Below, one piece after another: positions 11,798-19,394 of a DNA stretch of 22,489 nt. Under the pieces are notes generated by a model that saw only the letters and a program-made list of their open reading frames with translations, made no database searches and was not told where the DNA came from. The position numbers and the translations under genes were made by a program. This DNA comes from a virus: the IMG/VR virus record IMGVR_UViG_3300042006_000256, positions 1-22,489 of that record; one strand, 5' to 3'. Numbering within the stretch: the first letter of the stretch is position 1; each line of letters opens with the position of its first letter.

Positions 11798-12357
11798 CCC
11801 AACTCTACGCACTCACCGGCAAACTCGCCGAACTTCAGGCCATGGCCGATACCGATGATGAGGGCCTGAAAGAGGCCCTGCAGCACGCCATGGACGAAGT
11901 GCAAGGCGACTTCAACGATAAGGCTGACAAGATCGTCAAGTTGCGCCGGAACATTGAAAGCGACGTGACGGCTATCGACAACGAAATCGAGCGCCTGGCT
12001 GAACTCAAGCGGATCAAGTCCAACAGCGTGTCGCAGATCGGCGACTACCTGCGCCGCAACATGGAAGCCGCAAACATCAAGTCGATCAAGCGTCCGCTCT
12101 TCACCATCACGCTGGCCATGGGCAGCGAGCGGGTGATCGTGGACAACGAAGATGCAGTGCCGGACGAACTGACCACTGTGAAGTCGAGCATTGCTCCGGA
12201 TAAAAAGGCCATTGCCGCCAAGCTCAAGGAGATACGCGAGCATAACGAAGCGGTGCGCAAGCGCATGGCAGCCGGTGAAGACGCTGAACACGAACTTTTA
12301 CCCGAACCTACCTGGGCTCACTTGGAGCGCGGCGACAGTTCGATCCGGATCAAGTGA
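11794..12357 (+). CDS. Siphovirus Gp157-family protein
   Basis: A 187-residue protein. Residues 1-80 are a long helical region (LYALTGKLAELQAMADTDDE, then DKADKIVKLRRNIESDV), likely a coiled coil. Residues 80-187 carry GDYLRRNMEAANIKSIKRPL and the IRIK-type end typical of the Gp157 family first described in streptococcal phage Sfi21. The family is usually next to recombination genes, as here after the candidate annealing protein. The molecular role is unknown. The start overlaps the previous stop as ATGA. Confidence 0.85.
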   Translation: MTQLYALTGKLAELQAMADTDDEGLKEALQHAMDEVQGDFNDKADKIVKLRRNIESDVTAIDNEIERLAELKRIKSNSVSQIGDYLRRNMEAANIKSIKRPLFTITLAMGSERVIVDNEDAVPDELTTVKSSIAPDKKAIAAKLKEIREHNEAVRKRMAAGEDAEHELLPEPTWAHLERGDSSIRIK

Positions 12358-12364
12358 GGTCGGC

Positions 12365-12610
12365 ATGTACGTCAGCAATCACCTCAACCTGGTTGAGCAG
12401 CAGCGTCAGCACGCCGAGTCAATATCGGAGCGCACGGCGCAGTTTCTGGCGGCTGGCGGAACGATCTACCTGGGTGAAAGCCCGGCGATTAACCCTCCAC
12501 CGCCGAAGCGCTCCACCAAGATCGATCCCGAAACCATCCTCAAGCGCCGCAAGCCGCCTATCACAGCGGCAGAACGTAAGGCGCTGCGCAAACTCGCGGA
12601 GGCTTTATGA
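12365..12610 (+). CDS. Small hypothetical phage protein
   Basis: An 81-residue protein, MYVSNHLNLVEQQRQ onward. The C-terminal half is basic (KRSTKIDPETILKRRKPPIT, then AAERKALRKLAEAL), which suggests nucleic-acid contact. The ATG at 12365 lies seven bases after the Gp157 stop with GAGGT in front; the frame is open upstream but overlaps the Gp157 gene. No family was recognised. The stop overlaps the next start as ATGA. Confidence 0.72.
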   Translation: MYVSNHLNLVEQQRQHAESISERTAQFLAAGGTIYLGESPAINPPPPKRSTKIDPETILKRRKPPITAAERKALRKLAEAL

Positions 12611-13077
12611 GCAAGCGCAAGCCGTGCAATCGGCGCGTTCAGATCGAACGCAGCATGCGGGCCCTGATCAACACCAACCATGCTGCCGTCATCAACATCG
12701 ATCCAAGCGGCCTGCAGGTGATGATCAACTGGAAGAACGGAAAGCAGATTCTTTCGAGAACGGTTTCCGACGCGCTCTGCGATGTTGCACACCGCTGGAC
12801 GATATACATCGCCAGCATCTGTGTTCGCCAAGATGGCGCCCAGTACATGAAATCGATCGACATCAGACCTGACGGCGTGCACCTGGTGGAAAGGCTTTCG
12901 GACGTCCTTGAGCACTTCTATGAAGAAGTGAAGGCCGACTGCAACCCGAATCACCGAGTAGGTATGGGGTGGCTGGCAGTGCCTCGCGAAAAGACGGTAA
13001 CCGAGGCGCAACTGTCATCCTTGCTGACTTCGGTCGGCGCCTGGCGCCAGGTGGAGGTCGATTCATGCGCCGCATAG
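12607..13077 (+). CDS. Hypothetical phage protein
   Basis: A 156-residue protein with basic N-terminus (SKRKPCNRRVQIERSMRALI) and mixed alpha/beta body (AAVINIDPSGLQVMINWKNG). No motif or family was recognised. It belongs to the coupled run (ATGA at 12607). Its 3' end contains the ribosome site and start of a possible overlapping frame at 13065. Confidence 0.72.
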   Translation: MSKRKPCNRRVQIERSMRALINTNHAAVINIDPSGLQVMINWKNGKQILSRTVSDALCDVAHRWTIYIASICVRQDGAQYMKSIDIRPDGVHLVERLSDVLEHFYEEVKADCNPNHRVGMGWLAVPREKTVTEAQLSSLLTSVGAWRQVEVDSCAA

Positions 13078-13277
13078 CCCGCACCCAGCAAAGCAAACGT
13101 CAAACCTGGCTCGTACTGACGGCCAGCGAAATCGAAGAGGTAGCGAATGGCTGTGACCCAGGAAGAACGAACGGCCAGGCTTGCCGAGAAACGGCAGGAA
13201 CTGGGCGAGCAGGAATTGCGGCACACAGTCCCGTACGGCACCCGGCAGATGCTCGACGAGCTGATGCTATGGCATGA
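13065..13277 (+). CDS. Possible small overlapping gene
   Basis: A 70-codon frame with ATG at 13065 and GGAGG seven bases upstream, overlapping both the previous gene's end and the next gene by 131 bases. The first 28 residues (RRIARTQQSKRQTWLVLTAS, then EIEEVANG) look protein-like. The rest, inside the next gene, looks like a shadow reading frame. It may be the remnant of a gene truncated by the next cassette, or a leader peptide coupling translation to 13147. Confidence 0.3.
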   Translation: MRRIARTQQSKRQTWLVLTASEIEEVANGCDPGRTNGQACRETAGTGRAGIAAHSPVRHPADARRADAMA

Positions 13278-13635
13278 AATCAAAGAAGTCAGCGAGGCGG
13301 TGCAACTGCTTGTGCTGAATGGCCGGCCCGAGGATATGCCGCCGGCGCCGCCGAAGGTTAAAGGTCCGACGGAAATCATCCGCCACTACTTCCGGCAGGC
13401 CATGCGCGACCGGCTGGCGGCAACCACCGCCGAACTCGGCGAGACGAAGGATCGGGCGACGATCTGGCGACTGATCACATACGTCCATTCATTGGGCGCC
13501 GAGAAGTCAGCGCCACTCTTCGAAATTAAGCGCCACGGTTACCAGATATCCGAAAACGTGGCGCGCAAATTACGGCAAGCAGGCTTTGCCGAATCGCTCC
13601 AAATGAACGCCGCTGACGACGGCGATAACGACTGA
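13147..13635 (+). CDS. Hypothetical phage protein
   Basis: A 162-residue, mostly helical protein. The ATG at 13147 has GAGG six bases upstream. The N-terminus is charged and coiled (TQEERTARLAEKRQELGEQE). The middle is Pro-rich (MPPAPPKVKGP). The C-terminus contains GYQISENVARKLRQAGFAES, which resembles a short helix-turn-helix. No family was recognised. It ends the tightly packed block; beyond it the gene order becomes interrupted by minus-strand genes. Confidence 0.7.
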   Translation: MAVTQEERTARLAEKRQELGEQELRHTVPYGTRQMLDELMLWHEIKEVSEAVQLLVLNGRPEDMPPAPPKVKGPTEIIRHYFRQAMRDRLAATTAELGETKDRATIWRLITYVHSLGAEKSAPLFEIKRHGYQISENVARKLRQAGFAESLQMNAADDGDND

Positions 13636-13672
13636 TCAGCCGCCTCTCACGGTACCCAACAACAGCGTTTGG

Positions 13673-13942
13673 CTAAAGCACCATTACCCGGCCAACTATT
13701 TCACGGCCTCTGGCAAAAGCGGCGCTCTCCGCCTCGTTCATATCTCTGTACTGCTCTTGAAGCAATTCACGTGTCCCATTGACCTCTGAGCCAGACTCAA
13801 AAATCGCGAGTTTGGCCACATAGTGGGTCATTGAGCAGTTAGTGTCCTGGCGATTTGTCTTCACTGGACCGAACACTTCAACTCTTATCTCGTGATTGAG
13901 GTAATCCTCGTAGTTGGTGCGCAGGGTTGGCTCGATAGACAT
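13673..13942 (-). CDS. Hypothetical protein, minus-strand cassette
   Basis: An 89-residue protein, MSIEPTLRTNYEDYL onward. The ATG at 13942 was chosen because GAGAG lies just upstream and the longer frame runs into the ribosome site of the divergent gene at 14052. It has a beta-rich centre (HEIRVEVFGPVKTN) and a helical tail (EQYRDMNEAESAAFARGREI). No family was recognised. It faces the operon and is probably an accessory gene with its own expression. Confidence 0.65.
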   Translation of the reverse strand: MSIEPTLRTNYEDYLNHEIRVEVFGPVKTNRQDTNCSMTHYVAKLAIFESGSEVNGTRELLQEQYRDMNEAESAAFARGREIVGRVMVL

Positions 13943-14051
13943 AACAGCTCTCACAAAAATGCCGGCCGGATGCAGGCCCCTTGTAATACCCCAACCAAAA
14001 CCAAATTGCCACCACCGGTCACGGAGGGCGGCGCCTGACTGGAGATAATCC

Positions 14052-14684
14052 ATGGACGACCAGTTCTACCTGCAAGACAGCCGCAGCCAGGCCTACGTCG
14101 GCGACGGGTTATCGTTCTGGGGCTTTGGCGGATCTGGTTATGTCACTGATCTGGCCAAGGCCCAAGTGTTCACCCGGGACGGCGCTTGCGATCACCGCGA
14201 CACTGACATCCCCTGGCCCAAAGCCTATGTCGACGCCAGGGCGCGAGTCGGTGTCGATTGCCAGAATGTCACCTTGAGCGAGGCGCTGGACCAACACCCC
14301 GACGCAGCCGAGTTTTACGTCCAGAAGCCGCAATGCTGGAACGGCAACAACCTGATTTGGCTTTGTGAAGACGGAGTATTCACAAGCGATCTGTCGAAGG
14401 CAGCCGTGGTGCCGAGGGCTCACACCGTCACCTGGATCGGCAAGCTCGGTCAATCAGGTGCAGTGGTCTGGCCCAGGCCGTACATCGACGCGCATAGCCG
14501 CCGGTTGGTCGAACGCGACGACGTGAACATCAAGGAGGCTCTACGGGGAACCGGCATCAAGCTGCCCAAGCCGAAAAAACCCAAAATGATGATGTTCAAT
14601 TGTGAAGGCTGCGGCCGGTTCATCAGCGACGCCCAGCGCTATCGGGAAGACTGTCGGAACTGTGGAACAAGCAACACACCTTAA
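14052..14684 (+). CDS. Internally duplicated protein with C-terminal zinc ribbon
   Basis: A 210-residue protein. Residues about 5-80 and 88-165 are two copies of one module: FYLQDSRSQAYVGDGLSFWG matches FYVQ..CWNGNNLIWLCED, then YVTDLAKAQVF matches FTSDLSKAAVV, then WPKAYVDARARV matches WPRPYIDAHSRRLV. After a basic linker (KLPKPKKPK), Cys184, Cys187, Cys201 and Cys204 form a zinc ribbon. The module is unknown to me; the zinc ribbon may bind DNA or a protein. The ATG at 14052 follows GGAG by five bases. It lies between two minus-strand genes. Confidence 0.72.
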   Translation: MDDQFYLQDSRSQAYVGDGLSFWGFGGSGYVTDLAKAQVFTRDGACDHRDTDIPWPKAYVDARARVGVDCQNVTLSEALDQHPDAAEFYVQKPQCWNGNNLIWLCEDGVFTSDLSKAAVVPRAHTVTWIGKLGQSGAVVWPRPYIDAHSRRLVERDDVNIKEALRGTGIKLPKPKKPKMMMFNCEGCGRFISDAQRYREDCRNCGTSNTP

Positions 14685-14690
14685 GGAGCG

Positions 14691-14903
14691 TTACCGTGCT
14701 GGCTTAATGCTGCCTTGCTGAGCGAATTGTTCAAACTCGGCGAGCATGATAACCGCCGTGAACTGCAGATCCCTGTACTGAGCGGCTATCTCGTCAGTCT
14801 GGAACGGCCAGTATTTATCGTAGAAATCTTCCGCAGCCGCCTCAGCTTCCTCCTTTGCGATTTGAAGCTCATGAAGGCCTGCTTCGTAGTTGTAATTACG
14901 CAT
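14691..14903 (-). CDS. Small helical hypothetical protein
   Basis: A 70-residue protein with an aromatic N-terminus (MRNYNYEAGLHELQIAKEE) and a long acidic helix. The ribosome site AAGGAGG lies five bases before the ATG at 14903 and is the best on the minus strand here, which makes the gene credible despite its size. No family was recognised. It pairs with the minus-strand gene at 15012-15242, 108 bases upstream, and may be co-transcribed with it. Confidence 0.7.
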   Translation of the reverse strand: MRNYNYEAGLHELQIAKEEAEAAAEDFYDKYWPFQTDEIAAQYRDLQFTAVIMLAEFEQFAQQGSIKPAR

Positions 14904-15011
14904 ACATACCTCCTTGATCCGGCTCCATGCCGGTCACCCGTAATACCCCATATCGAGGTTCAACACCAATTTATCGGTGCCTTCAAAGACGTACAGGAGC
15001 ACGGCTGCCGC

Positions 15012-15242
15012 TCAAGACCAGATGGCCGTCTCTGTATTGATCTCTGCGACAGAGGTGGCGTTGAACTGCCGCTGACGGTGCAAATCATCCCGCATCTTCG
15101 AGAACTCAAATTTCTTTGTTTCGAGCTCCTTAAGGACGAGACTTGAGATTCGGTACGTACCGCAGTCAGAGCAATCCACAAGCTGTTCGCCTTGACCTTC
15201 TCCTGACTCCTTCGCCTCCATCCCGCAAAGATAGCAATTCAT
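15012..15242 (-). CDS. Small zinc-ribbon protein
   Basis: A 76-residue protein. Cys3, Cys6, Cys24 and Cys27 (MNCYLCGMEA, then LVDCSDCGTYRIS) form a zinc ribbon at the N-terminus. The rest is helical (LVLKELETKKFEFSKMRDDL). The ATG at 15242 has AGGAGG upstream. Similar ribbons occur at the ends of small phage and restriction-linked proteins, but no function can be assigned. It may form a two-gene minus-strand unit with 14691-14903. Confidence 0.7.
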   Translation of the reverse strand: MNCYLCGMEAKESGEGQGEQLVDCSDCGTYRISSLVLKELETKKFEFSKMRDDLHRQRQFNATSVAEINTETAIWS

Positions 15243-15352
15243 ATCTGACCTCCTATTCGTTGATCCATAGGAGAGCACCGCCCAACGACAGAAGTTTCCA
15301 TTACTTAACGCAATCCACTCTTCTGTAACACGCCAGCTGGCGAGGATCCCCT

Positions 15353-16144
15353 ATGTCCGCACAACGACCCCGAATCGTTTGCCAGTTCAGCTGCGGCGCC
15401 GCCTCGGCTGTGGCCACAAAGATGGCCCTGGCACAATACGGCGCCACGCACGACGTGCAGATCATCAATGCTTTTCTGGCAAACGAGCATGAAGATAACC
15501 GGCGGTTCTTGCTGGACTGCCAGGAGTGGTTCGGTCAGGGAATTGCGCAACTGCGTGACGAGAAATACGGCGCAGACATCATTCAGGTTTTCCGGCGCGA
15601 GCGTTTCATGAAAGGGCGCAATGGTGCGCCATGCACAAAGCTGTTGAAACGGCGGTTGCTCGACGCATGGAAGAACCCTGGCGACGTGATGGTGTTTGGT
15701 TACACGATGGAAGAAGTAGACCGCCTGGAAGACTTCCGAGACCGAAACCCTGATCGCCCTGTTATTGCCCCGCTGATTGACGCGGGCCTGGGCAAAGAGG
15801 ATTGCAAGGCGATGATCCAGCGCGCTGGGATCGAGTTGCCGCTGATGTACCGCCTGGGCTACGACAACGCCAACTGCATCGGCTGCGTGAAAGGTGGCGA
15901 AGGCTACTTTCGAGCGATCCGCGAGGACTTTCCGGAGCAATTTGAAGAGCTTTGCCGTGTCCAGGACGAACTTGGCTCAGGCTCGTACCTGCATCGCGAC
16001 CGTAAGACCAATATCCGTTTCTCTCTACGTGACCTTTCGCCTGGTAAACCCCGACGAAACGAGGCGTTACCAGCTTGCTCTTTTTTTTGCGAGATGGCTG
16101 AAGCCGACTATCAACCGAGCGCTGCGGAAATAGCGTCGGGCTAA
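15353..16144 (+). CDS. PAPS-reductase/adenine-nucleotide alpha-hydrolase family protein
   Basis: A 263-residue protein. The N-terminal PP-loop lies at residues 11-20 as QFSCGAASAV; the classical SGGKDS is altered to SCGAAS, as in a phage-encoded subgroup. Cysteines fall as Cys94 (APCTKLLKRR), Cys175/Cys178 (CIGC) and Cys242/Cys246 (CSFFC), compatible with an Fe-S cluster or zinc site of the kind found in CysH/DndC relatives. The ATG at 15353 has GAGGA upstream. The family activates substrates with ATP or PAPS; a sulfur or base-modification role in phage DNA is possible but inferred. Its stop codon overlaps the stop of the convergent HNH nuclease gene. Confidence 0.8.
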   Translation: MSAQRPRIVCQFSCGAASAVATKMALAQYGATHDVQIINAFLANEHEDNRRFLLDCQEWFGQGIAQLRDEKYGADIIQVFRRERFMKGRNGAPCTKLLKRRLLDAWKNPGDVMVFGYTMEEVDRLEDFRDRNPDRPVIAPLIDAGLGKEDCKAMIQRAGIELPLMYRLGYDNANCIGCVKGGEGYFRAIREDFPEQFEELCRVQDELGSGSYLHRDRKTNIRFSLRDLSPGKPRRNEALPACSFFCEMAEADYQPSAAEIASG

Positions 16145-17577
16145 GTGTTAGCTGGTGTAGGGTGAACAATCTGAGCCTTCAATTTGCGATGCAGAACACG
16201 ATGACAGTTGGCACACAGGCACCGCAATTGGTCTAGGGTTGTCTTGTGCTGCTCGCCCATATCTGCAACCTGGATCGCCTCATGATGAACCTCAATACAA
16301 GCCACACCAAAATCGCCATACGCTTCGACAGGATCTGTTCCGCACTCCTCGCAAAAAAGCCGGCCATGCCTCTTGATAAATGAAGCCTTCTTGGCTCTAG
16401 ATAGACCCGGTGAGCGTTCACGTTTCAGGTGATACACCAGCTTGACTTGGCCCTCGGCCCACTCCCTATCTTCAGTGTCATTGGGTATTTCGAGCACCTC
16501 GACTTGCTCGCCTTTCGGGACTATTTTATAACCCGCGGCTTCCAGCAGTTCGAAACAAACAGTTCCCTTCCCCGCGGTGAAGTGGCGAGACTTGAGAGTG
16601 AACCCTAGAGCGGCTGTTGCGGCAAGTCCAAACACCTGCTTCGGTGCCAGTCGCTTCCCTTCATCAACCAACAAATCATAATCAATCGACGGCCCAAACT
16701 CCTCCGAGGTCAGGCCCTGAAGCAAGCTTTGCACTGCCTCCCAAATATACTCAGGGGTTACACTGCGTAATTGCTCTGCAGGTAAACGGCGGTGATCCTC
16801 CCCTGGCCCATTCACTTGTGACGAAGCTGTAACCCGAATTGTTGTCAACGCTTTCAAATCGCGATCCGCTACCAGACCCAGAATCACTCCACCTAGCGCT
16901 GGAGAAATACTTGCGAGGTAACATCCCTGATTTCCATCGCCATTTTTCTGTAATGGGGAATGCTTCTCTGGAAGAAGGTCCAACAAGGCATCTAAGTGTA
17001 ATTTTGGAGAAATTGGATGATCCAGCCTGGCCCACATGATCGGCACCATCCAGCCAAGAGCTTGCCAGTATTCAGCAGCCTGCCAATGACTGTCGGGGAT
17101 AGGCTCTTCGCGATGTGCATCCGAAGCAACGCCTACTGCCTTTATTAGCCCATCCGCATACGAAATTACTACATCACCGGGACTCACGAGAGTGAGGTTC
17201 AGATACGTCTGGTTGGTCGCACCATTACGCTTTTCTTTTGGAGACCAAATGTATCCGCCAGCATACTCATTTAGATGAGTTTGCTTGTGATTAACCCACC
17301 AGTAGCGCCGCATGGGCTTTGCTAAGCGATTTGAGGCTCGGTGAAAAACTGCGGTTTCATTTGCCCTGTTAACGGAAACACATTCCCAACCAGCAGCGAT
17401 CCATAAGTGAGCCCACGTGTGGCTATCCTCCGTACGCGAGTTCGCCCACCAAGCATCATGATTCCGTGCACTGGGCGGCAGGCCATTGACTAGCGCATCG
17501 ATCTGACCGAATGCCAGTTGGACAGAGTCCTGCGCCTGGGCTTTCAGAAAGTCTGCTAAGGGCGCGTATTTACTCAC
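16141..17577 (-). CDS. HNH nuclease with DUF7662-like and EVE-like domains (probable type IV restriction)
   Basis: A 478-residue protein. Residues 1-80 resemble DUF7662 (PLADFLKAQAQDSVQLAFGQ, then LPPSARNHDAWWAN). Residues 91-155 look like an EVE/PUA-type domain (RYWWVNHKQTHLNEYAGGYI, then VSPGDVVISYADG), which can hold a flipped modified base. The C-terminus is an HNH nuclease: Cys409/Cys412, His431-His432, Cys455/Cys458 and His463 (VHHEAIQ, then CANCHRVLH). Reader plus HNH is the plan of modification-dependent restriction enzymes, so defence against other phages is likely. The GTG start at 17577 follows AGGAGG by six bases. It is on the minus strand, separate from the operon. Confidence 0.82.
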   Translation of the reverse strand: MSKYAPLADFLKAQAQDSVQLAFGQIDALVNGLPPSARNHDAWWANSRTEDSHTWAHLWIAAGWECVSVNRANETAVFHRASNRLAKPMRRYWWVNHKQTHLNEYAGGYIWSPKEKRNGATNQTYLNLTLVSPGDVVISYADGLIKAVGVASDAHREEPIPDSHWQAAEYWQALGWMVPIMWARLDHPISPKLHLDALLDLLPEKHSPLQKNGDGNQGCYLASISPALGGVILGLVADRDLKALTTIRVTASSQVNGPGEDHRRLPAEQLRSVTPEYIWEAVQSLLQGLTSEEFGPSIDYDLLVDEGKRLAPKQVFGLAATAALGFTLKSRHFTAGKGTVCFELLEAAGYKIVPKGEQVEVLEIPNDTEDREWAEGQVKLVYHLKRERSPGLSRAKKASFIKRHGRLFCEECGTDPVEAYGDFGVACIEVHHEAIQVADMGEQHKTTLDQLRCLCANCHRVLHRKLKAQIVHPTPANT

Positions 17578-17752
17578 TGCTCACCTCCTTGTTTGAGAGT
17601 GGGAGCATATTGACATCACCTACCAACCGCAACAGCGTCAGCCCGTCGCCAATGGCAGCGCTGGCACGCGCCAACGATCCATGGCGCACTGAGCAACGCC
17701 AAGCACGCGCCGCATAACTCCCCCACTCCACCGCCCGGGCATAGCCCGGCAT
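17570..17752 (-). CDS. Possible small gene coupled to the HNH nuclease
   Basis: A 60-codon frame (GYARAVEWGSYAARAWRCSV onward) ending in TAA eight bases inside the HNH gene, so the nuclease ribosome site AGGAGG lies within its last codons. That overlap could couple translation. No ribosome site precedes its ATG, the GC is higher than in the nuclease gene, and no family was recognised. A CCGGGC/GCCCGG stem sits at its start. It could equally be untranslated leader. Confidence 0.35.
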   Translation of the reverse strand: MPGYARAVEWGSYAARAWRCSVRHGSLARASAAIGDGLTLLRLVGDVNMLPLSNKEVSSE

Positions 17753-17825
17753 AGGACATTGTCATGATCATAAGATCGTCCTCCGCAATGCCGTCCTAGC
17801 CGAAGGCGAGATGTTTAATACATCA

Positions 17826-18575
17826 CTAAACTTGAGAAGGACTAATATATTTATACGCCTTGGCGCTGTCCTGATTTCCGTTATTTTCCACCTTTAAAAA
17901 ACCAAATCTTTGAGCGGATCTATTACCATTAATCTTCAAATACGTAAACTTTACAAAAACACTTTCGCTAACACTCAACAAAGCAAAAGGCAAAGTTATG
18001 AACTGAACACCCCTGCCATCCAAGTAACCAAATGAAGTTAACAGTTCGTAGCCTTCATGGCTCTCTTTTTCCAGAATCACCTCGACAGACTCACACTTAG
18101 GTCCGACATTGGAAATCTCAAAGCGAGCATTACGTCCAGGAGAGTAAACAACGTCATAGTATTTCACTCTGATATCTGGCTCTGCTTGGCGTTCGACTTG
18201 CTCACGCTGATGTGCAGACGCCTCCAGATCGGCTTCAAGTTGTCTTCTGGAAACCTCTACCATAGCGGTCTGCTGCTCTACGGAAGCCCTCAACTCATCA
18301 GCCTGCATTTTCAAAGATTCAGAACTTATTCTTAACTCACGCCCCTGCTGGATATATCCCAAAACCAACCACAAAAAGGCAAGGGGCCCGAAAACTCCGG
18401 CGGCCAGGTCACCTATCTCATTTAGTTTGAGAAGTATTAGTTCGTCGAACTTCGCTGCTATGACGAGTAGGGATCCGCCGAAATAGAAAGCTGTGACATG
18501 TGCAGCCCACCACTCTAATTTTCTGCTGCTCCACCACTGAGCTTGCTCTGCCCAATAATTAAAAAAACGCTTCAA
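17826..18575 (-). CDS. Membrane protein with coiled coil
   Basis: About 249 residues. Two membrane segments (VTAFYFGGSLLVIAAKF and VFGPLAFLWLVLGYI) are followed by a long coiled coil (SLKMQADELRASVEQQTAMV, then RRQLEADLEASAHQREQVER) and a beta-rich domain. The frame opens with a TTG at 18614, but that codon lies on a TGCTAGAGT extended -10, so the TTG at 18575, preceded by GAGG, is more likely. The gene is A+T-rich against its neighbours, indicating recent transfer. The layout resembles membrane-anchored sensors or defence proteins. No family was recognised. Confidence 0.68.
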   Translation of the reverse strand: MKRFFNYWAEQAQWWSSRKLEWWAAHVTAFYFGGSLLVIAAKFDELILLKLNEIGDLAAGVFGPLAFLWLVLGYIQQGRELRISSESLKMQADELRASVEQQTAMVEVSRRQLEADLEASAHQREQVERQAEPDIRVKYYDVVYSPGRNARFEISNVGPKCESVEVILEKESHEGYELLTSFGYLDGRGVQFITLPFALLSVSESVFVKFTYLKINGNRSAQRFGFLKVENNGNQDSAKAYKYISPSQV

Positions 18576-18604
18576 GAGCCCATACCTCGCAATATCAAAG
18601 AGCC

Positions 18605-18613
18605 ACTCTAGCA
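18605..18613 (-). promoter_or_regulatory. Extended -10 promoter of the membrane coiled-coil gene
   Basis: TGCTAGAGT on the minus strand. With the following bases it shares 14 identical positions with the promoter at 5850-5863. Transcription would start near 18598. Confidence 0.5.
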
Positions 18614-18674
18614 AATTTATTGACTACTAAACATAAACATCATGGTCAGCCGCTATAGCGGCAAGGACGAAGTC

Positions 18675-19394
18675 ATGCCTGAAATAAAGGAACGGCCAAT
18701 ACTCTTTTCGGCGCCGATGGTGCGCGCCATCTTGGAAGGTCGGAAGACTGTCACGCGGCGCGAGGTGAAGAAACAAGCGGCGCTGGACTGTTTAGCCGCT
18801 GGGTTTGAGCCGGCCTTTCTCGCGTTGCCTGGTAATGCTGACCTTTGCCCCTACGGCAAGCCCGGCGACAGGCTTTGGGTGCGCGAGACCTGGTACTGCG
18901 ATCACTCCGAGGTCCAGAAAGGGCCGTACCTACAACCTGCTGACATGCAGGACCTTGATCAGGCCCGAGAGGACGGAGACCTGGTGTACGCCGCCGACGG
19001 CCTCAACCCGTACGAGCAGGACCAGCCGACATGGAGGCCCAGCATCCACATGCCCCGCTGGGCCAGCCGCATCCTGCTGGAGATCACCGACGTGCGCGTC
19101 GAGCGGTTGCAGGACATCACCGAAGACCAGGTCCAGGCTGAGGGCTGCTTTTTCACCGACTACGGCCGCAGGTGCGGACACGGCGTGAAAGGCTGGTCTG
19201 AGGTCGGTGCCTGCCCGGCACCCGAAGCGCGTCACCCGCAGCGCAATGGATGGATGTTGGACAGAAACACCAGTCACGAGCAGTGCCTCGACTCGAACCG
19301 CAACGCCTTCGGCAACCTGTGGCAAAGCGTCGGTGGCGACTGGAGCGCCAATCCGTGGGTCTGGGTGGTCGAGTTCAAGCGGGTGACGTCATGA
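18675..19394 (+). CDS. ASCH/PUA-like phage protein
   Basis: A 239-residue protein. The first part, ERPILFSAPMVRAILEGRKT followed by VTRR, is the signature of phage ASCH/PUA-like proteins. KPGDRLWVRETW near residue 60 and LLEITDVRVERLQDITEDQ near 140 belong to the same fold, and WVWVVEFKRV closes it. The fold binds RNA or modified nucleotides; the cellular role in phages is not known. The ATG at 18675 has AAGGA upstream; the earlier in-frame ATG at 18642 lacks a ribosome site. The stop overlaps the next start as ATGA. Confidence 0.75.
   Translation: MPEIKERPILFSAPMVRAILEGRKTVTRREVKKQAALDCLAAGFEPAFLALPGNADLCPYGKPGDRLWVRETWYCDHSEVQKGPYLQPADMQDLDQAREDGDLVYAADGLNPYEQDQPTWRPSIHMPRWASRILLEITDVRVERLQDITEDQVQAEGCFFTDYGRRCGHGVKGWSEVGACPAPEARHPQRNGWMLDRNTSHEQCLDSNRNAFGNLWQSVGGDWSANPWVWVVEFKRVTS

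Noticed and set aside
11659-12291. 210-codon minus-strand frame
   Set aside because: Shadow of the annealing-protein candidate and Gp157 genes; no start signal.
15305-15940. 211-codon minus-strand frame
   Set aside because: Shadow of the PAPS-reductase-like gene, which has PP-loop and cysteine motifs.
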